Shown here piece after piece: positions 34,436-47,176 of a DNA stretch of 64,000 nucleotides (within the stretch, counting starts at the first letter, position 1; each line of letters begins with the position of its first letter). The stretch is from positions 16,817,520 to 16,881,519 of the forward strand of contig CM034234.1 in the NCBI GenBank assembly GCA_019916065.1. The letters run 5' to 3'. This DNA comes from Vitellaria paradoxa. Taxonomy: Eukaryota; Streptophyta; Magnoliopsida; Ericales; Sapotaceae. The notes beneath the pieces were generated by a model that ran no database searches, was not told the origin of the DNA, and saw only the letters and a list, made by a program, of their open reading frames with translations. The position numbers were made by a program, and so were the translations under genes.

Positions 34436-35505
34436 CATATTATAAGCTTAAAAGCTAGGGAGTGTTTGTAGGTTTTGAAGGTGTGTTCTTTAATTATTAT
34501 AAACTACTAAGGTTTTTATGTAAATATTTGTGTGGTCCATACTCCATAGTGGTCCTAAGGGATTGTTTTGTGATTATTAAAACTCGTGGGGCTATAGGGG
34601 GTCTAAGTGAAACCAAATTGATAGCTTAGGGGGTAAAAGTGAAACCATCCCTTAAAATTTTACTATATTTTTATTTATATTTAGTTATTATCTTTATTTT
34701 TGTTTAGTTTTCCTTTTTTCTCTTTTCTCTTTCATTATTTAAAACTATCTCTTTCTCCCTTTTAATTCATTATTTAATATTTTCTCATTGACTGGTTTAT
34801 CCCTTTTTGAAAGTAAAAATTATATTTTAACATTAAATGGTCAAATCAAACTCATATTGATTAAATAACTGAGATTTAACTTTAGGTGCCTAAAAGTAAA
34901 TTTAGGCCTTCTCAATCCATTTGTTATGGGATTAATGATAGATAAATTTTACTAGTGTAATTTTTATCTTTTATTATATTAGTTTGGAAGAAGGGTAATA
35001 ATTACACTAGGGACATGTTTGGTACGAGGTAAAAATATTTGGAGTAAAAGATTATGGGATAATTGTGGTAATGATTACTAGGATAATAAGTTTGTGGTAC
35101 TTATACTTAGAATGAGAGAGTAAATATTACCTAGTAATAATTATGTTATGTTTGGAATGCTAAAAATTTGATAAAAGTTAATTATGTTTAGAATGAGGAT
35201 AAGTTGACCAAGGGTAAAAGTTAATATTTAACTTTAATAAAATATTATAATAAAATAAATCATCATAATCATTGTTATTTAAAAATAACTAATTTTGACA
35301 AAAAATATATTATAAAAATATATATTTTTAAATTAAAATATTAATTACAAAAAATAATTTTATCATAGATTAATATTTCAATAATAATTAATTTTAATAG
35401 TGAATTATTATTTGTTAAAAATTATTTTTATTTTGATAAAATAATTTCATAAAACAAATAATGTTAATTTATTTAAATAAATCATTGATTTTAAAAATTA
35501 TATTA
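34436..35505. repeat. AT-rich flank right of viral copy B
   Basis: No gene. It is colinear with 5,996-7,020. Compared with copy A it keeps an extra ~16 bp (AATTACACTAGGG-like, about 35,000-35,015) at the start of the MITE-like unit. About 34,670-34,800 is the inverted partner of 26,510-26,640. Confidence 0.55.
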
Positions 35506-36446
35506 ACATAATACGTAATCAAATAAATTATTATTTATGAGACATAATTTTCATTTAATAAAATATTTTAATAAAATAGATTATTTTAATAAGTCATTAT
35601 TATTTATTAAACATTAATTTTATTTTGAGAAAATAAATAATTTTAGTCATCCATTAATATTTCGATAGTATTATTTTAATAAAATAAAATAAATTATTTT
35701 AGTAATAAACTATTATTTATTAAATATTATTTTTATAAAATAATTTAATAATTAATTAATTTTATTTTGATTAAATAAATTATTATTTTATAATATTTAT
35801 TATAATTTTTATAGGAAAACGTTACTTAAGGTTTTACACGGGGTAAAAAAATATTTTATGATTGTAATGAGAAAAAAAGTAAATTTTTTCATTATCCTCC
35901 GTTACCCAGCTTTTCTAGAGTAAAAATTTATCCCCATACGAGGGTAATTGTTAATCCAGAATAATTATTACTCTCGTCGTCTAAACTGATGTAATGAATG
36001 GCAAAAATTTCTCTAGTAAAATTTACTCTTCGTTACCCCCAAAACAAACATCTTCTAGGAATAAATTGTTACTGCTTACTAGTCGAAGAGGTGAGTAAAA
36101 AGAAATAATAATATTTTTCTCATTGCCTCATAAAACATTCCTTCATAGTACCGCTTTAAAATCCTAGGCAATGTTTTTTTATAAATAATTATAATAAATA
36201 TTATAAAATAATAATTTATTTAATTAAACTAAAATTAATTAATTATTGAATTATTTTAGCAAAATAATATTTTATACATAATAATTTATTTTATTCTATT
36301 AAACGATTAAAATTATCTATTTTCTCAAGTTAAAATTATTTTTAATAACAATAATTACTTATTAAAATAATTTATTTTATTAGAATGTTTTATTAAATAA
36401 AAATATTTTCTCGTAAATAATAATTCAGTAAATAATATATTGCAAA
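35506..36446. repeat. AT-rich foldback with ~300-bp arms (copy B)
   Basis: The left arm (35,506-35,815) and right arm (36,178-36,446) are imperfect reverse complements with a ~360-bp loop, matching the structure in copy A. Confidence 0.65.
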
Positions 36447-36781
36447 GTCAAAATTGCGCGTCAATCTCGATGTGGATTTAGTACAACACCAAATATGTTT
36501 GTAAGTGGACAGCTTCAACAAATCCTAGTGTGGGTAAATTACAAGTGTCTTCCCGGAACATTCATATAATTATAATTATCATCCCTTAATATTTGAATAT
36601 TATACTTACATCCTTTATATTAAATATTATTAATATTGATTTCTTCCATTAAATCAATCATTAAATTTTAATAGAAAATTTCAAATTAATTAAAATTTTA
36701 GATATTTTTTTCTATTTTATCCCTACATTTCTAATATATGCATAAATTTTCTTTACAAAATTCTTAAAAATAAGTAAAAAG
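36447..36781. other. Shared intergenic segment left of the hAT insertion
   Basis: Colinear with about 7,961-8,428. About 115 bp present in copy A (near 8,015-8,145) are missing here. No gene. It ends in the left 8-bp target duplication. Confidence 0.6.
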
Positions 36782-38664
36782 TAGGGATGTGAACGGGGCA
36801 GATTGGAGACGGATATGACATTATTTAAATCCAAACTCCAAATCCTCTGCCTACTTCCAAATTTGCCCCTGAACTCCAAACATATATTATTTTGGACCTC
36901 CATCCCCGCTCTAAACGGAGAACGGATATATCCACAGATATCCAAAACTCCAAACCATTTGTTTACCTCCGAATCTGCCCATAAGTTGTATGTAACCTAT
37001 CACTACCAAATAATTTATCTCCAAAATCAAAATAATACATAATAAACATATTTTGTAAATAATGTAATACATTTCAATAATCTAGTAATATACTTAAAAA
37101 TACTGTAATGATTAAATATAAGAAAAAATATGAGTTGGTAAATTTTAAAATAAATAAATTTTAAAAGAATAGTAAAAAAATAAATAAATAACATGACAAA
37201 AGTTTGTAACTAAATTTCAATTTATTTTATATCTTAATCAAATAAATTTAAATTTATTTTTTTATGATTGCTAAAAATATAAATAAAAATAAAATTTATT
37301 TTAGCTTTTTAAATTTTTTTCTTATATAAAACCTACAAACATAAAAATAAAAGTTGTAAATTTAAATTTCTAATTCCTTTTTGTCCCTATTAACTTTTTA
37401 CATCAACCTAATTTCAAAATAGAATAACTTATTTTTTTTTTCTCACCATTCACGTATAGAAAAAAATAAAACTACAAAAAAATTTTAATTGTTTTTATAA
37501 TAACAAATAATTTTTTAGAATAACATAAAACTATAAATTTTTATCATAATAAGATAACTCATCTGCATAAGTAAATTTTTTCAAAAATTTTAAAATGTAA
37601 TTATCTGTACTTATCAAACTATCTAAGAAAAAAATTAATAAGTTGCCTTCTCTATATATTTTAAAAAAAATAATTTTCATTATAAAAAAAATATTGAATG
37701 TTTCATAAAACATTTTAGTTAAACTATTTGAAAATTTTATTTTCTAGATAACTCTTTTGAATATCAATATTGAAAAGTTTAAAATTATTTTTTAGCTGAA
37801 AATGTTAAAAAATTAAAAATACGAGGAAAACAATAAACTATTCAAAGTTCAAAAAGGAAGTTACTTAATGAAACAGTACTTTTTTGTACTAAAAATAAGA
37901 AAAATAAAATAAAATAGCAAATAAAATATTTTAATTATTTTTTAAAATTTGTATCTAGATATTTTTCTGAAAACAATTGAGTTTACAAGTCATAATGGGG
38001 TTTGAAATTGTTTAAATTAATATAAATTTATAAAAATTATAATTTCATAATTTGTGTAGTAAGTAAAATTTTAAATTTTAAAGGGATTTATATAATTTTG
38101 TAGAGTCTCAAATAATATACCTTATAAAATTTTAAATTTACTTTTTAAGTTTTGTTGATTTTTGAGTATGAAAGAAATAAATTGAACTTTTAAAACTTCA
38201 ATTTGCACAAAAGGAGAAAAAAATTAAACTTATAATTTCTTTTCCAAACACATCCTAATTAATACAAAACGATGATAAATTTTGTTTTAAATTTATTTAT
38301 CAATATTTATTTTAATGATAATAATAGTAAAGTTTAATAAATTTAGAGTATTATAAATGTGAATATTGTTTGACATGATATAGTGACGATGTTGTCATTA
38401 TCGTTTCAAATTATTTGGGATTATTTAGATATTATTTGGGACAAATCGGGGTAAATTGGGACAGATTCGAATTAGATATCAGATTCAGGGCAGATTGGGG
38501 GGAGGTAATGCCATTCCCATATCCGATCCAATATCCAAATTTTTTTAAAAAATCAAATCCAAATCCGATTCAATCTCCAAAAAAAAAAAAAATCTAAATT
38601 TCACATCCATTCAGATTGGACAATGGATCGGATTCGGACGGATCGGCCGAAATGCCCATCTCTA
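36782..38664. mobile_element. Non-autonomous hAT-type DNA transposon, 1,883 bp
   Basis: It is bounded by the exact 8-bp direct repeat GTAAAAAG (36,774-36,781 and 38,665-38,672). Its ends are inverted: TAGGGATGTGAACGG on the left, and TAGAGATGGGCATTTCGG read inward from the right. Eight-bp duplications and TA(G)-starting short terminal repeats are hallmarks of the hAT superfamily. The unoccupied site is at 8,421-8,428 in copy A, which proves insertion after the duplication. The interior is AT-rich, and no transposase-like reading frame is seen, so it is a non-autonomous derivative. Subterminal regions repeat CGGAT/ATCCG motifs on both ends, as expected for transposase binding sites. Confidence 0.9.
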
Positions 38665-40534
38665 GTAAAAAGCAAGTAAAAAAAAAATTGAGAAATTTTG
38701 TTAAAAATTTGACAAAAATGTTAGAGATGTAGGGATGCAATGAAAAAAAAAAGAAACTAAAATTTTTATTATTTTGACATTTTCTATTAAATTATAATGG
38801 ATAATTAATGAAATGAGTCAATGTCAATAACATTTCAAAACTAAGAAGGTAAGCATAATTTTTAAATATCAAATGATGATAAATGTATTTGCTCATATGC
38901 TAAGGAGAAATAAGTATAATTTATGCATAACTCAAATCGAGTTTGAGAAGCAAAAAAGTTAGTTCTTCTTTTTTTTTTTTTTTTTTTTTTGTAATTAGCT
39001 ATTAGTTAGCCTCTTTTTTTATGTCTGGGAATGAAAAAAAATACTTTTTTAGCAGCTACTTTTTTTAGTTTTTTGCTAATTTGATTTTTTTTATTCTGAT
39101 TTAAAAGAAAATTAAAATATAAAAAGATGAATTTGATAACTTAAAAAAATAAATAAATAAATTGAGTAACTAAAAATTAGCTTTAGCCAGCTGTTCCAAA
39201 CTCGCACTAATCCACACGTAACAGACTATTCGACCTTTCTGTGCTGTACGACATTAGAACTCTGGCGACGTGGAAGTCTTTAGATATTTTGTGGACAAAA
39301 GTAGAGTCGTATTTTGGCATCAAATTGAACCCTTCCTTTTAAGTCATGGCAAGACTTTGACATTTTCTGGATAAGCGTAAAGTCGTGTTTTGGCATTAAA
39401 TTGGCCCCTTCCTTCGCTCATGGCGTGACTGGAGCTTGTCATGGCTTAACTTTTGAGTTACCGTCGTTGTTGACACATGCTAACATGTGGCCGTCATTGT
39501 TTTAGACACTAATTTCCAATTTGGACTTTGATAATAATTTTTCTTTTTGTAAATTACATTGACACCCAGCTGCTTTTAGGTATTTTGAGCAAATTCCCCC
39601 CCCCCCTTCTTTTTAATTTTGTATGAAATAACCAAAATATACTTACAGAAAATTATATAAGTAAGAATTTTTGGATTAATTTATATAAAAATATTTGAAT
39701 GGATAATATTTTGTGTACTTTTTAATTATTATAAATGACACCATAATAAGTATCTATTTAAGAAATTTAAAAAATAAGAAAGGTCAGTAATTTTTAAAAA
39801 TAAGAAGTGATGTATGTTTTTTCAACAAAATATTAGCTAAAATTAGACTTAATTTGAGATGGCAAAAAAGCTATTTTAATTTTTTTTTTTTTTTTTTTTT
39901 TTTGTGTTTGAGAAGGAAAAAAAAAAAAGACTAAGTTGGCATTTGGTTATATTTCTATTTTTTGTTTTATGCGTTTTATCTTTTGAAAATCGCAAAACAC
40001 AAAAATAGAAAACGTCAAAAAAAAAAAAAAGAAAAGAAAAATAGAAAACGTATTTAGTTTGATATTTTTTTATTTTTTGTATTTTTGAATTCTGCTTATT
40101 TAGATCCAAAAAGTCTAAAAATGCTTTTTAATAATTTTGTATTTCATATATAAACTTATTTTTTATTTTTTAAAATAAGTTTTAAAAATACTAGTGACCA
40201 AATGCATTTTTCAGTTATTTTCTTTCCTTTCAAAAACATAAAATAAAAAACATATTTAAAACAAGTATGCCAAATGACACTTAATTTTTTAGTGATTAAT
40301 ATTTTTAATTTTTTATTAATTTGATATTTTTATTTTTTTATAAGTTAAAAAAAATTAAAATGTAATATGATGAATTTGATAATTTTCAAAAAACTAAAAA
40401 GAAAAAGACTTGGTAGCATTTAAGAATATGATGAGACGCATTGTTGTCTTCCCGTATTATTTCCTCTTAGCTCTGCTGAGTCAGAGAGAGAACCATAATT
40501 ATCGCACGAAACTCGTCTGCAATATGGAATTTTA
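38665..40534. other. Intergenic region, shared with copy A upstream region
   Basis: Colinear with 8,421-10,290. It has a poly(T) run at 38,970-38,990, a C run at 39,597-39,606, poly(T) at 39,881-39,903 and the degenerate ~65-bp duplication near 39,270-39,410. No gene. Confidence 0.6.
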
Positions 40535-43320
40535 ATGGGGCGGCCAACCATCGGACTTGGTTTTGCCCTGAAAAGTCGGTGCATTTAAATGTATGAAATT
40601 TTTGTTGGGAAATTTTAATAATGGATGCGTCTAAAGGGTAAAAATTGATATAAAATAAAATAAAATAAGACAAATTATGAGTTCGTAATTCGTATAATGA
40701 GATAAAAAGTAAATAATTTTAAAATTTTTTAATTTTTTTTATCACTTTTTAGAATTTGTTATCACATCAAATAGAGCTATTAATGTGTGATGAAAATATT
40801 TTTTAAATTAAAAAATTATATTTGATTACAAATTATTCATGATTTATTTGAACCGTCCTTATATAGTTTGAAGTCATTATTTTTTATTGTTTTATATTAA
40901 TTAAAATATCATTTTTACAAAATAATATCACTTAATACATTTGTAAAGCTACAATCTAATTTAATTAGGTATCACCTATCTTTTTAGTTAAAGAAGAAAT
41001 CGCAATTGATATATTCTTTAAGATATATAAATAGATACTACATACGCCTATCGTTATATATATTTAATATATATGATCGTTTTGATTGTTTTTGGTGAAT
41101 TTTCCTTCTCTAAACATTCTATTATTTCTTAATTTATTTATTATACAAGGTATGATTTTTTTAAAATCTTATTATATTTTTTTAGTTTTTATTCTGTTTT
41201 TCTTTAATGTGATCGTGTATTTTTTATCCAATTACACAAACTATCACTAATATTTTTTTAATTTTAAATATTTTTTATTTTAACATTATTTTAAAAATAA
41301 TTTTAAAAGCACAAATTGGTGGCACTGTAGTTAATTTTTTTTGCTTCACTAGTTAAATAAAAAGGATATAAAATTATTTTTATAATAACTTTGAATTCAA
41401 GCTTTAGTTATTAGTTTTATTTAATAAATTAATATATAAATTTGACACCCTAACTACTATAAATATACTTGTTTGTATTTATGAATTTAAAATCATAAAT
41501 TTGATAGTTAAAATTTTTTAATTTTTATTATCTAAATTTAATTGGGAGATCATCAAGAATTTGAAATAATCATATACTAGTAATTATTCTAAAATCATTT
41601 AATCATATACTAAGTATTTAATTTGTACAACAGTATTAAAAAAAAATTAATTTTCAATTTAATCATAATAATTAGTCATCTCTCTTATATCTTATGAAGC
41701 TTAATCCCGAACTCATCCATTTGAAATTCGTACCATGTCCACATGGTAGAGCATCATTTACGCCCATGGTCCTCCTTTCTGATGCTTTCTTTGCTCCACA
41801 AAAGTACCAGCAAAGGAAATGTCGAAAAATTACATATGTCTTGTTTACTTCTTTAAATTTTATAAGATGTTTGAAAAAATTTTTAAAAATATTCGTAAAA
41901 ATTGTCATTCATGTTCTCATTCCAAATTTATTTATTTTTTATTTAAAAATTTCAAACCCATCTCATCCAAGTGATTTTTGAACAATTGAAATTTTATAAC
42001 TATAAAGTTAATAGGCAAGTAGGTCTTTATAAAAAATTCAACTATTTCATAAGTAGACAAAAAATAATATAAAACTTAATCATTTAGCGATATGAAATAA
42101 GAGTAAATGAGGTCTTACTTTTATGAATGAGAAATAGCAATTTATCAAGTATGAATACCAATGAGAAAGGATAGAAAAAATTAATTTTTTTTTATTTTGA
42201 ACCAGTAACATATTATACCTATTTAATTGTCTTATTAGATTATTTTTATTAATATTATTTATTATTGTTTTTTATCATATGGCGTTTTGTTTTAACATAA
42301 AGAATATAATTAAATATAGTACTATACAAATTAGTGTTTAAGTCATTTACAACTTTTATACACATAAATATTTATAATTTATAATATAATAAATTAATAA
42401 GATATTTAATTGGTGCCTTACTGATAGCAGATAACAGCTACCTTATTAGCATAAATTAGTATCGAGCACTTTACAGATAAATTCTAAATTAATATCAAAT
42501 CTACTCGAATATTAAATTTTAATCTAATTTTATTAGAGTATTTTCTAACATGATTTTAACAGATTTTAGTATATATGTCACATACTTTCACGTATCTATT
42601 CCATTGTCATCCCTAAAAATCGGTGAGTATAAATTTCAAAATAAAGGTGAGTGATATAAAATTTTATATTAAAAATAATTATTGAAATTAACGAAATATC
42701 GAATAAAGGTAAAATTTACCCAAATAAATATAAACATTTTAATATATACACATATATATGTATATATATGTGATCGCTCAAGTTACACAAAACACGACAC
42801 AGTACAACGCTATTGCCACTCCAGCTAAATTCTATAAAAATAACAAACTGAAACACAATTGTATGCGTTTGAAAATTCATAGCAGCCTCGGATGTGCACC
42901 GTTTTGGTTCTATATTGGAAATAATACGCCAAAGAGGCTGCTAATTAGTTTGGTTATAGATGGAAGTCATTCTCAACAGAAGGAATACACCCGATGATTG
43001 AGGGAATCAAATGATGGGAATAAATAATATTGTAAAATTTAATATAATATGTGATTAATTTTTTTTATAAAATTAATTTTTATATCTTTAATTGATAAAA
43101 TATAAAATAGAATAAAAAATATGTTTTGATTAAAAATAATTTTAAAAATATAATAGAAAAAATTTATCTAAATATAAAAATATACAATATACTTTACAGA
43201 TAGGGACAAAGGTACCTCAGCCAAGGGTGGATGGCCGCCACACTTGAAATTTCAGAAAAAAAAAATTATTTTACGCGTATGCATATACTTAGAAAAAATT
43301 TCACACTTAAGAAAAATTTT
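40535..43320. other. Copy-B-only AT-rich segment (~2.8 kb)
   Basis: Absent from copy A, where the flanks join near 10,290-10,305. The junctions share only a short AATTTTA(T)-type sequence. No target duplication or terminal repeat was seen, so it may be a deletion in copy A as easily as an insertion here. Two GC-richer islands (41,695-41,850 and 42,770-42,990) look like degraded exons, but no family is recognised. Confidence 0.5.
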
Positions 43321-43821
43321 ATTTAGAGCATTAAGAAAAATTTTACGCTAAACTTAGAAAAAATTTTACACTTATGAAAAATTTTATTTAAAATACTAGA
43401 AAAAATTTTACGCCACACACCTAGAAAAAATTCCTATCTCTGGCACTATACACAGGGAATGCAACAGCACATGAAAAATAATATTATATATCTCTATTTT
43501 GAAAAATATACCATTTCATGATCATAAAATATCAAAATGTGATATGGGTCGTTTGGCTAACTAACTTTTACCAACTTAATTTTTCTAAATTTTTTTATTA
43601 AATGCAAAAATAATTTTTACAAACTTTTATTTTATTTTATTTTATTTGGGTGCCAAAAGACCCCATAATGAGATTGGAAAGTTAAATCCCACCGGATATT
43701 TTATAGAGAAAAATCCATTACGGCTTTTCAACCCATCAGTTTGGCTTGATTTCCGTGTGCAGAGTAATTGACCCGGCTAGCTAGCTAGTTAAGAGGTGTA
43801 GAGGCCTTCCCCTCCCTCGCC
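43321..43821. promoter_or_regulatory. Glucanase B upstream region
   Basis: Colinear with 10,305-10,787, with extra short tandem units of GAAAAATTTTA(C/T) at 43,270-43,420. It contains the conserved block before the TATA box. No gene. Confidence 0.5.
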
Positions 43822-43828
43822 TATATAA
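43822..43828 (+). promoter_or_regulatory. TATA box of glucanase B
   Basis: TATATAA lies 74 bp upstream of the ATG, the same spacing as in copy A. Confidence 0.7.
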
Positions 43829-43901
43829 GGGTATGTGTCCTGTGAGATTTTATGTATAATTACCAGTTATCTTAATTAGCTCATTCTTCTTTTTGCTCTC
43901 C

Positions 43902-43976
43902 ATGGCTCTTCAAAGGCCTTCCCTCATTTCCATAATGCTACTGCTTGGGTTAGTTATAATGGCTAGCCTAGACTTA

Positions 43977-44013
<37 letters not shown>

Positions 44014-46027
44014 TTTATCTCACACTGATCACATTAATCAAAAGTATAACCAAACTGCCCTTAATGTTTGGTTCACATCAAAGTTTATTTTAAGTTCAAT
44101 TAATTTTAAATATTTGAGCTTATTTTGTGTCCAAAAGTATCCACGTCATCCTGTAAATTTTTCAATAGTTTTGATACATTTATTTATTTTTAATTAAAAT
44201 AATATAAATACACCTACACCGTTGAATTAAAATTCAATTATGCACAATCAATGTTTCCGCTTTTACATTTTTTGATGATATAAATAGAGCTGTTATAAAT
44301 GGTATGCCCATCCAATTTTTTATTCCAAAAATATCCCTACCAGAAAATAGAATTACATAATTTTTTTTTGTTGCTCCGATTTCTAGTTCTTTAGTACATT
44401 AAGCATTTGTAACTGCATTTAAATTTATTTATTTATTCTTTTTGGTCACTTTGAAAAGAATTCATAGGCTGAATTCTTAGCAAATGAGGTGGTTGACGTA
44501 GCAATTTTATGTCAACTCTGTAATATTGATGTAAGGATTATTAGATTAAAATTTAAAAATTCAAATGCATTCAAAATCGTTAAATTTTAATTCAATGGTT
44601 TTGATCACAAGTTACAGAACTGAAATGACGCTTTAAAATTCGATTTCTTATTTAGCTATTGATGCATCCCAAATTATTTATTAAAAAGAATGAATATGAC
44701 TCTTATATGGGTTAAATAACAAAATTCATTAAAACACACTTTTTAACATGTGTAATGATATATAACTAAAATTTTTAACAATAATAATTTATCACATTGA
44801 CGTATATTCATTAATTTTACGTCAGTCATGTCAAAAATGAAGAACAACTTAAGGTGATTTTTTATTATAAGAACGCCACGTCACATTATTCTTGCACAAT
44901 TTTCTTGTTAAAAATTCTCGGAGTATCGTATCTTTCTTTTTTCTTATTACCAAATGTTACTGTCACGTTATTATGAAAAATAATAATAATAATAAATTAT
45001 CGTAGAAAAGCACTTCCCTGCTACTATGATTTTAATCATACAACTCGATCATGGTCTTAAATACTGCAACGCAGGTGCGCAGATAGGTGTTTGTAATGGA
45101 ATGCTAGGCAATGATTTGCCGTCCAAGCAAGACGTTGTAGCTCTCTACGAGGAAAAAGGCATCCAAAGAATGCGACTCTACGATCCAAACCAAGAAGCTC
45201 TCCAAGCCCTGAAAGGTTCCAACATTGAGCTCATCCTCGGCGTCCCGAACGATAAGCTCCAGAGCCTCGCTTCCAGCCCAGACGAGGCCAACACGTGGGT
45301 CAAAGACAACGTCCAAAACTACGGCGACGTCAAATTCCGATACATCGCCGTCGGAAACGAAGTCAGTCCGTTAACAGGCAACGCTCAATACGTACCTTAT
45401 CTTCTCCCGGCAATGCAAAATGTGCGCACCGCAATTTCGAACGCCGGCCTCGGAATAACAGTCTCGACCTCCGTCGAAACCGGACTTCTCGGTGTCTCCT
45501 ACCCTCCCTCCGCCGGCGCTTTCAGGTCCGACGTCGGATCATTCCTCAATCCGATCATCACTTTCTTGGTCGACAACAAGGCCCCTTTGCTGGTTAATTT
45601 GTACCCCTATTTCAGTAAAGCCGGCGACGCGAACATTGCCCTCGATTATGCTCTTTTCACGGCTCCCGGAGTCGTCGTGCAAGACGGTTCGCTCGGGTAC
45701 CAGAACCTGTTCGACGCTATGTTGGATGCATTTTACTCGGCGCTTGAGAAGTCCGGCGGTTCGTCTCTGTCGATCGTCGTGTCGGAGAGTGGATGGCCTT
45801 CGGCCGGCGGCGACGCTGCTATAACTACCGTTGACAATGCAAAGACTTACAATCAGAATTTGATTAATCATGTGAAAGGAGGGACTCCCAAGAGGCCTGG
45901 AGGTCCCATAGAGACTTATATTTTTGCTATGTTTGATGAGAATCAGAAGACCGGCGACGAGGTCGAGAGGCATTGGGGGCTGTTTTCACCAAACAAGCAA
46001 CCAAAGTATCCAATTACTTTCGGTTAG
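43902..46027 (+). CDS. Glucan endo-1,3-beta-glucosidase, GH17 / PR-2 type (copy B)
   Basis: Two exons: 43,902-43,980 and 45,075-46,027, with a 1,094-bp GT-AG intron that is 885 bp longer than in copy A. The protein is 343 aa. It has the same signal peptide as copy A apart from one Thr-to-Ala change. Glu122 (VGNEVSP) and Glu264 (SESGWPS) are kept as acid/base and nucleophile, and the C-terminus YPITFG lacks an extension, pointing to secretion. Two one-residue deletions separate it from copy A. The normally invariant CYG after the mature N-terminus reads CNG (Asn34). Many differences from copy A change the amino acid. A candidate poly(A) signal is at 46,179-46,184. The upstream ATG-less extension of the first exon frame was rejected in favour of the ATG shared with copy A. 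Probably functional, with altered substrate cleft or inhibitor contacts possible. Confidence 0.92.
43981..45074 (+). other. Expanded intron of glucanase B
   Basis: After the TC microsatellite (43,981-44,009), about 855 bp (44,010-44,865) have no counterpart in copy A. The remaining part (about 44,866-45,074) aligns with the copy-A intron. The extra DNA carries the repeat also seen at 26,045-26,140 and an inverted pair of GTTGAATTAAAATTCAA-like motifs near 44,220 and 44,585. Confidence 0.7.
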
Positions 46028-47171
46028 AAATTGGGGAATTTTTCCTACATATATATACACACACACAAATGTAGTGATATCCTAAATAAGGGCTACTGCC
46101 TCCGATGTCCATTGCAGAGGCAGCTGCTAAACTTTTATGTATCCAATAATGGCCGGAAGGTAGAGGGCAATTTGTCCTAATAAAATTATATATGTATGAT
46201 TAGTATGGGAGTTGTGGATTATTTCTTTTTGGCAGTGTTTTCCGGAAATGTGAATCCTGAAAAACTGAAATTTCTGTCCTTTGTTAGGGCGAGTCACCCA
46301 GCAGTCAACAAGCACAACAAAATAATTTCATACTGCAAAAAATTAAGTAAATAAATTAAACACACCGACTTTGCAAGAAAAATCTTTCATAACTAAGGAA
46401 AAAAGTTCAAGTCACAAGACCAAGAATCTTCATTATAACCAATTTGATTAAAAAAGAGGACTATAATAATATATACAGTCTAAGTCAAGGTAAAAAGATA
46501 GGTAGGTATTAGATTTTCACCTATGGATCATCAAGCAAATTTTATTTTAATCATGCATTAAATTATATTACTTGAACCACAACAATCATCTTGATATCCA
46601 ATTGAATGGTTTTTCAGTTAAAACATAATTTTTTGAAGTTTTAAAATAAAGAAAATCTAGAACTATAATTTTTTAACATAGGATTGTCAATAATGAATCA
46701 AAGAACTTAAGTGTACGTTTATTGTGTTAAAACTCCAAACTCATCGACAAAAATTTGAGGATTAATTTTATCAATGAAAATTATTTTACTCAAATATTAA
46801 AACAGTTCAACTCATTTAGAAAATATAGAATTGACAAATAATGTTTCATTAATCAATATCTATATCCATACTACCATTAAAATTCTGAAAGTTTGTAAAA
46901 CTTTCTTTAGACTCTTATACTCCTCTTTTTCATACAAATCCAATTCTATCCCTCTGTTAAATCCCTAGCTCCAAACCCTTGAATTTACCTTGACCTTTTA
47001 CCTTTTATAACGGTCATAATTATTATTTTCTGTTTCGCTGTTTAATCTCAACAATAGGATCAACCGTATTCTTGATTTGTTCTCAATGTTGATGATGTTA
47101 AGGAGCTTTTCTCATCTGTCCCAACCTTGAAGCTCTTATGATCAACCTTGATCCTCCATGCAGTATTGGTG
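46028..47171. other. 3' flank of glucanase B
   Basis: 46,028-46,850 aligns with the copy-A 3' flank. About 46,850-47,140 is present only here. It contains a gene-like, less AT-rich stretch (47,040-47,170) that ends at the LTR insertion; no family is recognised. Confidence 0.5.
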
Positions 47172-47176
47172 GAGTT

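Noticed and set aside
43893..43901. Start of glucanase B nine bases upstream of the ATG
   Set aside because: The codon there is TTG; the shared ATG at 43,902 matches copy A.
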